A stretch of DNA of 64,000 nucleotides from Chrysoperla carnea (taxonomy: Eukaryota > Arthropoda > Insecta > Neuroptera > Chrysopidae): the NCBI RefSeq assembly GCF_905475395.1, contig NC_058338.1, positions 42,629,935 through 42,693,934 on the forward strand, in the 5' to 3' direction. The notes under the pieces were generated by a model. The model had not been told where the DNA came from. It searched no databases and was given only the letters and a program-made list of their open reading frames with translations. Numbering within the stretch: position 1 is the stretch's first letter; each line of letters opens with the position of its first letter. A program made the position numbers and the translations under genes. Of the stretch, positions 52,265-64,000 are shown in pieces.

Positions 52265-53362
52265 CTGAAAATAAATTAAGACATTTATTACTATTCATTA
52301 TTCAAGTTGACAGTGAACATTATGAACTAGCAATAACATAAAATATCTTGCTTTGCCTAATTAGAGTATCATTTTATTAGCTCTTCTCTGAAAATTTTAT
52401 CCTGATGTGATACGTCAACATAGATTTAAAATATGATTGAAAAATGGAGACATTACTTATTAAAACTAGGAAGAACCATAATATTTATAATATATAGATA
52501 TTGTAGTTAAGGATATTATGCGCTAATTATACATACAACTGGCTGATTTTTGATAATTAAGAAGTAGAGGGTCAAAATTTGAAATTTTTCTATTAGTAAA
52601 TGTGGTCCCAGAAAAGGGTAAATTTTAATTTAGGTGTGAGCGGTGAAAGAAGGGGGAGCTTATTAATTTTGAGGAATACCAATTAGAGTATCGATTGACA
52701 AAAAGTGAGCCAAAATATTCATAAGAACATCTTTTTAGATTATTTTTCCAAAATACTATTTAGCAACAACTGTAATTCACTGAAGCACCTATGCAAATTC
52801 TAAGGGACTTCTAGACACGCTAGAAAGATGTGAGTTTTTTCATTCCATGGAGTATTAATTTTTGTGACGCAAAACCAAGGCCGAAAGGCGCCTCAAAGCG
52901 AGTTAGATTATTAATAGTAGTTTTCACACAACGATTTCATTAATCAGGTAAAAATATTACTTGTATTTATATGTATATAACCAAAGACCCGGTCCATCTT
53001 CATAATGGTGCAGATGACCCGTGAGAAATTTTCGCATTCCTAAGTAGACACCAACAAGTACGTACCTGGTTTACCCTCTAGTAGACACACGTTTTATGGA
53101 ATTTTGTATAAAGACAATTTATTTAGATCTTACGATATGTATGTGTGTTTGTGTGAATAATAAGAATTTATTATTTGCACAATTTACGAAAATTCAATTA
53201 GGATGTAGGTATTATGAATATGCTGGTGAAACCTGTTTCAAAATTCGCCTGGTTTAGAAAGAGAATGGTTTAGAGGGCAGACAGACACGTATAGACAGTT
53301 TTTTTTATAAAAAAAAAATATAGGCAATATTATCAAATAAATGATAAAATCATGTGAGAAAT

Positions 53363-53614
53363 TTATATTAATAATATTATAAACAGGTATATATAATAGT
53401 TATAAATTATTACTATTTGGTTCTGCACGCAACGAATTCGATTTATGCTTAAATGTATAGGATTTATCAAGTTTGATAAATTTTTATTTTTTCGTTTTTC
53501 CTTCCACTTCGAGTGTTCATCTTTAATTTTCGATTGAATTTTTATCACGGGTGTGTCGAGTGCACATACTTTTAATTCATTCGCAGTTAAAAATTGATTT
53601 GTTTCCAGAATCAT
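53363..53614 (-). CDS. Unrecognised small ORF
   Basis: 83 codons. The first 45 or so residues are unusually polar for this AT-rich region (TANELKVCALDTPVIKIQSK, then DEHSKWKEKRKNK). The last 20 are AT-driven (Tyr/Ile). No family recognised. It may be a fragment of a transposon ORF or chance. No splice evidence ties it to Lgr1. Confidence 0.15.
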   Translation of the reverse strand: MILETNQFLTANELKVCALDTPVIKIQSKIKDEHSKWKEKRKNKNLSNLINPIHLSINRIRCVQNQIVIIYNYYIYLFIILLI

Positions 53615-54369
53615 GTATACTTAATCATAAAAAACGGAACATTTTACCTCAGATACTCAGATCTGTCAATATGTTTCTATATTTTCATTTCTGTTCGACT
53701 GAATATTCCTAAATATTAGAATTTCCGTTCCCAAATAAGTCAGTTTAGTAAAGTAAGTGACGTACCTATTTCCTTAACTCCAACTGTTCCATAAATGGTC
53801 TTAAAATGAAATGAACACTATGATGTTCACAATAAGTCAGCATCATTAGTGTTATTTTGGTGGAAGCGCAATTCAATGCCGTCGGTGGTTAGGATTTTGA
53901 TATAAAGTTTAACTTAATTGCGTTTCCACCATTTGTATTAGTACCTTTAGCACCATTAGTACCTTTATAATTATGAGCATTTTAGTGTTACTACAACAAA
54001 TAAAACAAATATTAAAAATATAAATCAGTGCCTATTTATTATTTGTTTGCTTTTCATTGGGCTAGAAGACACTGATACATTGCACATCATTTATTACAAG
54101 TATGGCGACAAGTACGTTGATTTATGCAAGTATTGAACGAAAAACAACGCCGTGACTTCATCGCAGCATAATTTGAAATGGTAAAGATTTTTTTTTTTTT
54201 TACATATTTTTTGTTTTTTGTTTTTAACTAGTTACACGGTTAGAAATTTATGTGGTTATCTTTGTGTTAGTATCGTTGTAAACGCCATATTAATTCGACC
54301 ATTGAATGGCAGTATGGGTGCCAGGGTCATACTGATTTGCGATACCCATAATACTTCTGGTGGATAGCC

Positions 54370-54470
54370 CTATTCAATACTGTAATATTACTTATGCTAA
54401 CATTGATAGTATCTGTCTTTATATCATACACTTATTGTAGTTAACGGCATACATTTATTACCGAGTATCA
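54370..54470 (+). repeat. Fragment of the MITE family of 25571-25740
   Basis: It shares caatactgtaatattactta and the following 80 or so bases (cttatgctaacat, then tgtagttaacg) with 25640-25740. The left end of the element is different or lost. Confidence 0.5.
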
Positions 54471-57420
54471 AACCGGTTAAAAATGGGTAAGGTTGCGGTG
54501 TTTTGAATGCAATTTGGGTCCGCCAAAAACGTATGGTATGGTAAATAGGTATAAGCAGCCTTTAAAATATAATAAAGTCTTTAGCAATTTCTTCAATCGT
54601 CCAGCGATTACACCCCGATAGCCAACAATGATAATTGTTTTCTTTCAATAATTACTTAATTCAACATACTAAAGGTCGGCACAACAGATAACTTGAAATT
54701 TAAGTCGGGGCCTCTCGGTATGTAAGATACGTTCTAGATAATTTATCTTCTTTTTTTTTTTAATCAAACTCTCTAGAACTGTCTGTCCGTCTGTTTTGAA
54801 TGGTTAGTTAATTTACGTTGTGCTTCTTAGATACATACGGTAGTCAAGGTTTGGTATATACAGAGCGAGTTATTTTAATTAGTTTGCTCAAATAAGGGGC
54901 TTCTAGAAAAATAAACAAATCATAATTGTTGTACTTCAAGAAGTAGATACACGGTAGGTAATTTTAATCTATCCACCTAAATTTCCTCTCAAAAAAGAGC
55001 TTGAGGCTCGAGCTTGAAGAGAGTTTTCGAGCTTGGAAGGGACCATCTAACGATAACTTTAAATTACAAAAAAAAAAAAAATTAAAAACTTACTTTTGGT
55101 TTCAGGTTAAAATTAACCTTAAGAAGTTCAAGCTGAAATTAAAGGTTGTCGATGCATGGCCCCCACTCCGTGAATATATAAACCGTGTATAAAAACTCTT
55201 CTTCTGAACTTTTATGCAAAATTTTTTTTGGTAAAAATCTTGCAAAAAATTGCGGGTCTTCAAATGATTAAAAAGTTTGAAAGAAAATATGTGATAACGA
55301 CCTTGAAATTGTTGCTTTTGGAGGAAGGAGGTGAAAAATTTATTATGTAAATAGAAACAGATATTTTTAATCAATAGTTCTCTGGATGTAGAACTACTCC
55401 TTCACTTGCCAACACGTTCCCCGAACCCCACAAATTTTTGCCTCCGTTGGATTTGTTAGATTTTACGAAACAATGAAAACGTTTAAAACGAGTTGAAATT
55501 TATCGCAAGAGTTACAATATTTTTTTATTTAATATTTTATCATAGCATTTTCAATTGAATGCTCAGTATCGACAATCAAAGTTCGATTAAAAATCCATTT
55601 TGTAAAAGCATTTGTATAAAACTAAAATATTTGGGAACGAGGTGTTGATTTATGTCCCTTATTTATAGAATTATATTAATGACCATAATGACAAGATAGA
55701 AATATATTTGGTGATTATTTATGGTTTTTTTTAAATTCGAGGTTGTTGAAATATGTGATTTATTAAAGTACTTTCGATAAAACTGCGAATATACAAATAA
55801 ACAGAAGAAGTGGTTTGAACACTGTTTGTCTGATACCGTCTATAATACCTATACCTATTATTATATCAATTTGAAAATAAATCTATCTAATAATATGAGC
55901 TTTATCCATAAGCTCGCAGTATGATTCACTTTCGTTGTTATAATGTTATTTTTCATAAATAACAAAATTGGAACATTCCACCAGAGAATCAGGATTCGAG
56001 CTTATGTGATCACTAGTGTCATATTAAATAATACATGTGTATAATGTAAAATATAAAATTCATGATTATTCGTTTAGTCCAGAACTGAATTTAGTGCCTC
56101 AACAGGAAATACTTTTTAATTTAAAATACAAGCAATATTCATAGATTAACGATGGAAGCATGATGTGAAAACATATATATTAACTAGCGGCCCCGACGGA
56201 CGTTGTCCCGTAAAAACGTAACTCCAATTCATGAATACCTATACTACGTTTAGCCTGTCCGCTAAACCCATCCCGCTAAACCCCAATTTAACTCCTATTT
56301 ATTGGAGTGGCCTGACCTTCGACCTTTGGCCTGACCTTTGATAGTAGAGCTCGCTGCGCTCGCATATGGCTCTAATAAATGCCTATTGACAATACCTGAA
56401 TACTATTAAAAATACATAGTACACATAGTAAGGTTTGTGAAGATGGCACCCCCATGACCGAATTTTACGTTCTTTGTGAGCTTAATCGTTTGACCATCGT
56501 AGGACCACTTTTGACCACCCTCAATTTTCGTTTGACCACCCTCCGTTCGGAAAATATTCACGATTCAAAATTTTATTTCTCGTAGCCTCCACCATAACCA
56601 GCATAGGGAAAATAACATGGTAGCACCCCCATGAACGAAATTTAATTTAATTGTGAGCTCAATCGATTCTAAATCGTAGGACCACTTTTGACCACTCACA
56701 ATTTTCGTTTGATCACCCTTCGTTCGAAAAATATTTAGAAAAAACAATTTTTTTTTTAACGAAAAACAAAAAAGGCTGGATTCTAATGAATTACTACAAA
56801 TTCTGGGGTGTTTTTGTCCTCAATCGTTGGAGAATCGTAGGACCACCTGGGAATATTAACAAAAAACGTTAGACCACCCTCCGTTCGAAAAATATTTAGA
56901 AAAAACAAATTTTTTTTTAACGAAAAAACGTTCCCTCCACCATCCAAAGATTGTAATAACGACAAAAACAAAAAAATCGATTTTCTACTAAAGGAGTGAA
57001 AAATTTATAGATTTTTTCATCCAAATCCATTCAAAATCGTAGGACCACTTTTGACCACCCACAATTTTCGTTTGACCACCCTCAGTTCGAAAAATATTTA
57101 CAAAAAACGAATTTTTTTTAACGAAAAAAAATGAAAAATGAATTTTTATATAAGCAGCAGGAATTCTGGGGTGTTTTTGATGTCAATTGTTAGCGAATCG
57201 TAGGACCACCCCAAAATATTCACAATTTTCGTTTGACCACCCTTCGTTCGAAAAATATTTAGAAAAAACAATTTTGTTTTTAACGAAAAACAAAAAAGGC
57301 TGGATTCTAATGAATTACTACAAATTCTGGGGTGTTTTTGTGCTCAATCGTTGGAGAATCGTAGGACCACCTAGGAATATTAACAAAAAACGTTAGACCA
57401 CCCTCCGTTCGAAAAATATT

Positions 57421-58364
57421 TATTTATTTATTTGAAGAATTCTGGTGGTGAAAATTGATACTTTATATTCTTATATTTTATTTATATCATACGCAAGGAT
57501 GTTAATGAATACAGTTTAGATTCATTAATTAGTGAAAAAATAATGTTCGGAAAAACTAGTTATACTTTTTTACACTTATTATCTATATTACGATAAAAGT
57601 TAAGCAACAGCGATAATTAGTATTAAAAATTTGGTTTTATGGTGGTTTTTTTTATTATTTTTTACAATTAAATCAACCAATGTATTTCATAAACGAAAGA
57701 CTATAATAATTACTTTTTATAAAATCCATTAAATTGACAGGAAAAAGATAAGCTTTTGCAACTAAATTATCAAAAATGCTTTATAAACGCAAGAATTTAT
57801 GAATGATTTCTTTAAAAAAATTTTAAAAAGAAGGTTCCACTTTGTTAGTCATTTCCACTCCACCTTCGAGGTAGACTTTTTTTTAATGTGGTATCCCCAA
57901 TAGGCCTATTCCAAATGAATCTAAGATTATGAGTTTTTAAGACTAATAGAATCAAATTAGATCCTTTGTTGCCAAAACAACGTTTTTTTTTTTTCTGAAA
58001 TGTTATTCTGTTAGTTAGCGTTCTTATTTAAAATTTTAAATAAATGTCTAAATCTTATTTTAAAAGCGGATTTTGAGAATGTGTTTTAGATTTGTCATTT
58101 TCTGATTTCAAATTTTGTTTTGATGTCTATGTTTAAATAAAAATTTCTTTGTTGAACAAATTTTCATTTTTTGGCCTATTATTGCACAAATGTTAAAAAA
58201 CTTAATAAAATTTTAATTTATTGTGCGTACACTTAACATAGTGGTGTACGGTTTTCTAGCAAATACTTTAAAAGTTTTTAAATTTTTTAATACTGGAACT
58301 TGATAAATGTGTTCGATTTTTTAAACTTCTCTAATTTATTAGAAATATAGTGCAACACTGATAT
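57421..58364. other. Loop of the foldback element
   Basis: About 940 bases of unique AT-rich DNA between the arms. I see no open frame of useful length and no transposase motif. Confidence 0.7.
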
Positions 58365-58443
58365 TCGTTTTTCGTTAAAAAAAAAATTGTTTTTTCTAAT
58401 TATTTTTCGAACAAAAGGTGGTCAAACGATTTTTGTGAATATT

Positions 58444-60018
58444 TTGGGGTGGTCCTGCGATTCGCGAACAATTGACATCAAAAACACCCCAGAATTCCTG
58501 CTGCTTATATAAAAATTCATTTTTCATTTTTTTTCGTTAAAAAAAAATTCGTTTTTTGTAAATATTTTTCGAACTGCGGGTGGTCAAACAAAAATTGTGG
58601 GTGGTCAAAAGTGGTCCTACGATTTTGAATGGATTTGGATGAAAAAATCTATAAATTTTTCACTCCTTTAGTAGAAAATCGATTTTTTTGTTTTTGTCGT
58701 TATTACAATCTTTGGATGGTGGAGGGAACGTTTTTTCGTTAAAAAAAAATTTGTTTTTTCTAAATATTTTTCGAACGGAGGGTGGTCTAACGTTTTTTGT
58801 TAATATTCCCAGGTGGTCCTACGATTCTCCAACGATTGAGCACAAAAACACCCCAGAATTTGTAGTAATTCATTAGAATCCAGCCTTTTTTGTTTTTCGT
58901 TAAAAAAAAAATTGTTTTTTCTAAATATTTTTCGAACGAAGGGTGGTCAAACGAAAATTGTGAATATTTTGGGGTGGTCCTACGATTCGCTAACAATTGA
59001 CATCAAAAACACCCCAGAATTCCTGCTGCTTATATAAAAATTCATTTTTCATTTTTTTTCGTTAAAAAAAAATTCGTTTTTTGTAAATATTTTTCGAACT
59101 GAGGGTGGTCAAACGAAAATTGTGGGTGGTCAAAAGTGGTCCTACGATTTTGAATGGATTTGGATGAAAAAATCTATAAATTTTTCACTCCTTTAGTAGA
59201 AAATCGATTTTTTTGTTTTTGTCGTTATTACAATCTTTGGATGGTGGAGGGAACGTTTTTTCGTTAAAAAAAAATTTGTTTTTTCTAAATATTTTTCGAA
59301 CGGAGGGTGGTCTAACGTTTTTTGTTAATATTCCCAGGTGGTCCTACGATTCTCCAACGATTGAGCACAAAAACACCCCAGAATTTGTAGTAATTCATTA
59401 GAATCCAGCCTTTTTTGTTTTTCGTTAAAAAAAAAATTGTTTTTTCTAAATATTTTTCGAACGAAGGGTGGTCAAACGAAAATTGTGAATATTTTGGGGT
59501 GGTCCTACGATTCGCTAACAATTGACATCAAAAACACCCCAGAATTCCTGCTGCTTATATAAAAATTCATTTTTCATTTTTTTTCGTTAAAAAAAAATTC
59601 GTTTTTTGTAAATATTTTTCGAACTGAGGGTGGTCAAACGAAAATTGTGGGTGGTCAAAAGTGGTCCTACGATTTTGAATGGATTTGGATGAAAAAATCT
59701 ATAAATTTTTCACTCCTTTAGTAGAAAATCGATTTTTTTGTTTTTGTCGTTATTACAATCTTTGGATGGTGGAGGGAACGTTTTTTCGTTAAAAAAAAAT
59801 TTGTTTTTTCTAAATATTTTTCGAACGGAGGGTGGTCTAACGTTTTTTGTTAATATTCCCAGGTGGTCCTACGATTCTCCAACGATTGAGCACAAAAACA
59901 CCCCAGAATTTGTAGTAATTCATTAGAATCCAGCCTTTTTTGTTTTTCGTTAAAAAAAAAATTGTTTTTTCTAAATATTTTTCGAACGAAGGGTGGTCAA
60001 ACGAAAATTGTGAGTGGT
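58444..60018 (+). repeat. Tandem 525-base units in the right arm (three copies)
   Basis: Identical landmarks repeat every 525 bases, for example tttggatggtggagggaacg at about 58712, 59237 and 59762. The second and third units are almost identical. The first has a few changes (gaactgcggg for gaactgaggg). The left arm holds only one such unit. Confidence 0.9.
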
Positions 60019-60964
60019 CAAAAGTGGTCCTACGATTTAGAATCGATTGAGCTCACAATTAAATTAAATTTCGTTCATGGGGGTGCTACCATGTTATTTT
60101 CCCTATGCTGGTTATGGTGGAGGCTACGAGAAATAAAATTTTGAATCGTGAATATTTTCCGAACGGAGGGTGGTCAAACGAAAATTGAGGGTGGTCAAAA
60201 GTGGTCCTACGATGGTCAAACGATTAAGCTCACAAAGAACGTAAAATTCGGTCATGGGGGTGCCATCTTCACAAACCTCACATAGTATACATAATGTGAT
60301 ATGATTTATATGCGCTCCCACCATTTAATGAAATTTCATTTTTTTGGTACGGAGCCCTCAAAAACAGTTGTACTGGACCAAATTGTAAATCTAAACCATT
60401 CTCGAATCTCCACGAACACACACAAAAAATTTCATCAAAATCGGTCCAGCCGTCTAGGAGGAGTTCAATTACATACACACGCACACAAGAAATATATATA
60501 TTAAGATAAATAATGTAATATGAAGGTATAGTAATGTCTAAGGGTAAAAATATTAGTTTTAGTATCATAGATTAAGCCCTTTAAAAGTAACACATCCGTA
60601 GGTAGATTTTTGAACTAGGCTTAGTATCAACTATAATAATACAGAGTACCGATTTATTGTCCCCAAAATTTTAAAATGGAGATCATTCTACCGATATTGT
60701 ATCGTGTTGGGTAACAAAAAAGATTATGGAGTGAACATATCTAATATGTACGCTAAATTGGAAAAAAGAAATTTTAAAAATAATGCTTTACGAAAGCAAG
60801 ATAAAGCATAAAATAAAAGGCCTACTTTTGTTCAACTATGTTGGTTATTTGGATGACGACTGGGCATTAAAAACGTCGTTGCCTGGAAAGACAAATAATA
60901 GTCATCCGTGTAATATTTAACGTAGCAGGTCGAGATTTGTAGTACCTCCTGCTAATTTCTTTTT

Positions 60965-61350
60965 ATAGCCTCTATATATGAAATATTTATCATGGCCTAT
61001 TAATTTTAGTCGCAAATTTGTAAAGGTTAAAAATATTGATTATACGAGCAAAATTTTGCTATAGGTGTTTATAAAATCACTTATTTTCGATGTCCACCTG
61101 TATGTCCGTGCGTGAACACGATAACTCAAACACTAAAAGAAATCAAGCTGAAACCTTCAATAACATGCTCAGGGCGTAAAAAATGAGTTTGAGCTCGTAA
61201 AGAAGTAGCATAGGTCATTTGGGTATTGTCGTCCGTTTACATCTTGTAAAGCGTTAGAGATAGAACAAAAGTATTTGCTAGAATTTTTGTTTCGATTTTT
61301 GAGAACCTTTGGTCAGAATAAATATTTCGAACAAAAGCTGTTTATTTTTG
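60965..61350 (+). repeat. Dispersed 600-base repeat family, diverged fragment
   Basis: It contains tatatatgaaatatttatcat, acgagcaaaattttgctata, acacgataactcaaac and gcgttagagatagaacaaaa in family order, with more substitutions than the 30990 and 38270 copies. The 3' part is missing. Confidence 0.55.
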
Positions 61351-64000
61351 CATGAGAAACATTTTTTGTAATCAGTATATTAAAATTTTTCCTGCAAGCA
61401 TTTATCTCATTTATTAAACTTAGAGAAAAAAGGTTAGAAGATATTCTAAATTTTATTTTATTTTTCTATAAGTTCGATTATTATAAAATATTCAATTCGA
61501 CTAAATTTATTGAGAATATAGTTCATGATATATTATATTTAAAAACTGTAAAGAAAGTTTTAATATTGACTTTCGAATACAAAATATTGCTGTTTTTCTT
61601 CTCCCTGTAGCTATCTGATCACCCTGCAAACCTATGTATTTATTTGTATTTGTTGTGTGTAAATAATAAAATAGTTCTCTCAATACAATATATTAACTAA
61701 TATGAGTTTCTACAAAACGCTGTCATTTATGTAATAGCATTGCCTATATTTTTTAATAAACGTGAATTTATAGTTTCCAATGGGTACATTTGCTACCCTG
61801 GATGATATCTCTGTTTTGTATCCAACGTTCACTGTTTTAATATATTATAGATAACAACATGGTCATTTAGATATACATTAAATGAGATAAATAAAATGAA
61901 TGGTACCTATCTGGATATAAAAGATGTTTCGTTTTCAATCAACCAGGAGGCATTTTCCTCCTCGTGTAGACATTCATGAAAAATGTTTCGTACAAAAATT
62001 GATTCATTTGATAAGATAATTAATCTTATCATATACAACTCACGTCACTTGAGAAGTGTTTCAATTTGAATCATGCAAGTGTTACTTGTTTGTGGACCTC
62101 CTGTGTATTATATTAATGCTACTCTCATTAATAGTTTAATACTCAATATTTCAAAGGAAATAAATTGAACGAAACTAATTGAAAATCCTCCCTATATATT
62201 CAGTGAGTAACGAATCAAAAACGAAATATTGAATTTTCAACTTTAATTTTAAATAAAGATAACATTTATTTATAAAACAAGTTAGATGAACAGAAATGTT
62301 TTAATTTTATTTGTTTGTCTTGTATAATTAATATTAATCTTATAACATAAATGATAGAATAGAAACACAATTTGTTAAAAAATATTAGAATTGACAAAAT
62401 AATTTAAGAGATTTGTTTTCGGTACGATAATTACAATAAAATTATGAAAATAAATACAAACATAGGAAATAACTTTTACAATCCTTATTTAAATAATAAA
62501 CTAGAAATTAATCTTGAAACATCATAAGATATTAAGCATTTCAATACATAATTTTGAAAAAACTCTCTAGTAGAATACCATTTGCACTGGTGGACAAAAT
62601 TTTTGTCTTGAAACTGAATTATACGATTTTGAATATCTTTAAACAAGGCGAGCTTAAAAATAAATAGCTTTTCGTGTACCTTCCTGTGATTGGCTGATAA
62701 TATTGTACGTCGTTTTATATTGACAGTTCATTGGCTGGTTAGTAGATGTCAGGCACAACAATAGTTAGTGAGTGAAATTTTTTTACAATATTTCTTACTT
62801 TTTTGGTAGGATAGAATCAAATTTGTTTTGCTATTAAAATTTTCTAAATGTGTTATCGAAAAATTGTTTAAATAAAAAAATGGAATTTTTTATTTTGAGC
62901 CGTCCCTATATTACGACAATAGACCAGAAAATTGGATTTCCTCGCGTGTGTGATAAAAAGACCGTGACAAAGCCGGGGCTTTTTTTATTACACAGTCGTA
63001 TTTTATTGGATACATTTTTATTACATGTATTTTACAATCTATGACGTCAAATTAAAGGGAAAAGTTCGATAATCAACAAAGACTCTTATCTAAACATGTA
63101 GCTGGATTTTTCAAATTTTTCATATTTTCTCAAGCAATACACAAAAGTTAAACACCTAGTCATTATATAATTTTATTATATTCGAAATTTTTGGTATGAA
63201 CTTGCGCCTTTTATCGAATTTTAACCATTTATAAGATTATATATGTGTATAAATTTATTATGGGTAATTATACCTAAACCGAATTGTATATATTCATTTT
63301 ATTTATTGTAGCTTGTAGATGTTATTAATATTAATCATCTCACTTGTCTTAATTTATTTAATTTTATTTCTTGTTCATGTTTTTCCTTTTGGATTTACTT
63401 TTTTAATGATTAAATAATTTTGATTCGTGCCTTGGGACTGTCAATCGTAACGACAACCAAATATATCGAATTCAGTTTTCATATTTCTAACTCCCTTCTT
63501 ATAAACATACTGTTTATAATTTTATACAATCTAGTTCTCCAGATTACTAAAAAAAAGTTAATTTTGGGAAAATTATATTTCGTATTTTATAGAAATTTTT
63601 TCGACTCAACACGATTTTCAATATTTTCCAATTTAAATAGTAAAAAACTATATTGGGTGGTTTCTAATAAAAGATATCGTCATCGTTTTGAAGTTAAAAC
63701 TCTGTTCTATATTTCTGTATATAATAAGATTTTTATGTAAAATTATAATTAATTTTTGAATGGTAATATTGCCATAAACCTCAAAATTTGGAAGAATTAG
63801 AGAAAAAGAAAAAACTAAGAGAGTTTCGTAAATATTTCTCTCAGCTAAGATAATCCATGTAGTTTTTAATAATTAATGTCCTATTCTCATTAAATTAAAT
63901 TCATGAAACGAAACCATTAAAATACTTTCTCCGAAAGAGGCCACAGAATTTGGTGAGCCAATTTTAAGCAACCTCGTTTGTTACGAAAATGAATAGATAA

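Larger units (their letters stand above)
56431..60278. mobile_element. Foldback DNA transposon, MULE/Rehavkus- or FB-like
   Basis: The ends AGGTTTGTGAAGATGGCA and TGCCATCTTCACAAACCT are perfect inverted copies, flanked by the 9-bp duplication CACATAGTA (56422-56430, 60279-60287). The left arm is 56431-57420, the loop 57421-58364, the right arm 58365-60278. The arms consist of related 130-190 base modules that each carry TTTTTCGAAC..AGGGTGGTC and GTGGTCCTACGATT. The many small ORFs (62-69 codons) in the arms recur only because the DNA recurs. No transposase is present, so it is non-autonomous. Long arms plus a 9-bp duplication fit Mutator-like (Rehavkus-type) or Foldback elements. The superfamily is inferred. 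Confidence 0.85.
56184..60508 (+). mobile_element. Short retroposon split by a foldback transposon
   Basis: Bases 56184-56430 match the left part of the 44479-44946 retroposon, and 60279-60508 match its right part (with the nine shared bases cacatagta repeated). Joined, they are colinear with the intact copy. The 3.85-kb insert between them is described separately. Confidence 0.85.
52265..64000 (-). other. Upstream Lgr1 intron (at least 11.7 kb)
   Basis: The start of Lgr1 must lie 5' of here, but I found no repeat-coding or signal-peptide exon up to the window end. It holds a splice-flanked short frame at 52961-53039, an unrecognised ORF at 53363-53614, a repeat shared with 25640 at 54370-54470, the split retroposon and foldback element (56184-60508), and a 600-base family piece at 60965. 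Beyond 61350 it is anonymous AT-rich DNA. Confidence 0.5.

Noticed and set aside
55102-55374. Minus-strand ORF with a possible acceptor and donor around 55090-55140
   Set aside because: The only splice-bounded piece is about 40 bases, lacks a repeat motif and does not fit Lgr1 phase.
58688-59926. Recurring 62- and 69-codon ORFs in both strands of 56565-60144
   Set aside because: They recur because the 525-base units recur. The two strands are open together, codon use follows the AT content, and no motif is recognised. They are by-products of the repeat.
56431-60278. CRISPR-like array because of regular repeats
   Set aside because: Units are 525 bases without short spacers, in inverted arms, in a eukaryotic genome.
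62680-62780. Possible promoter with two attggctg (CCAAT-type) motifs
   Set aside because: No first exon or recognised ORF follows on either strand. Two short motifs are not enough.
63420-63740. 106-codon plus-strand ORF near the right edge
   Set aside because: Composition (Ile/Phe/Leu/Asn/Lys) is that of random AT-rich DNA. No domain, signal or splice evidence.

Overview
The window is nuclear DNA of an insect. It is strongly AT-rich, its genes have GT-AG introns, and it is dense with degenerate transposons, microsatellites and inverted repeats. The gene content is animal and best matched by arthropod families: a norpA/PLCB4-type phospholipase C-beta, mitochondrial ribosomal protein L33, and an LGR1-type glycoprotein hormone receptor. 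I cannot name the insect order from sequence alone. Nothing points to a prokaryote: there are no operons and no long intronless genes.

Layout. Bases 1-1787 (+) hold the last four coding exons of a phospholipase C-beta gene, whose 5' part lies off the left edge. Bases 5772-6105 (-) hold a complete three-exon, 64-residue mRpL33 gene, tail to tail with the PLC gene. Bases 10583-52264 (-) hold ten coding exons of the Lgr1 receptor: six exons of one leucine-rich repeat each, one exon that closes the repeat domain, a large hinge/TM1-TM2 exon, a TM3-TM4 exon, and a TM5-TM7/tail exon carrying the stop. The first exons (signal peptide, N-terminal cysteine cap, first repeats) were not found and should lie beyond 64000 or be hidden in the last 11.7 kb. 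Splice phases join all ten exons into one open frame.

Almost everything else is intron or intergenic DNA full of repeats. The best-defined elements are: (a) a 3.85-kb foldback transposon (56431-60278) with long inverted arms, a perfect 9-bp target duplication and a paralogous empty site at 44717-44725; (b) a deleted hAT transposon (45691-46882) with matching inverted ends, a perfect 8-bp duplication and an open C-terminal dimerisation-domain ORF; (c) a 254-bp hAT MITE (10224-10477) with a perfect 8-bp duplication just downstream of Lgr1; (d) a tandemly duplicated tRNA-derived SINE (7047-7902); (e) a small array of a 19-base motif in alternating orientation (7993-8339); (f) a (AT)75 tract that has grown inside one arm of an inverted repeat (48291-48440). 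Relics of a non-LTR reverse transcriptase and of a pogo/CENP-B-type transposase are also present.

The three host genes have unrelated jobs: phosphoinositide signalling, mitochondrial translation and neurohormone reception. No cluster logic is apparent. The unusual biology here lies in the repeats, above all the asymmetric, self-similar foldback element.
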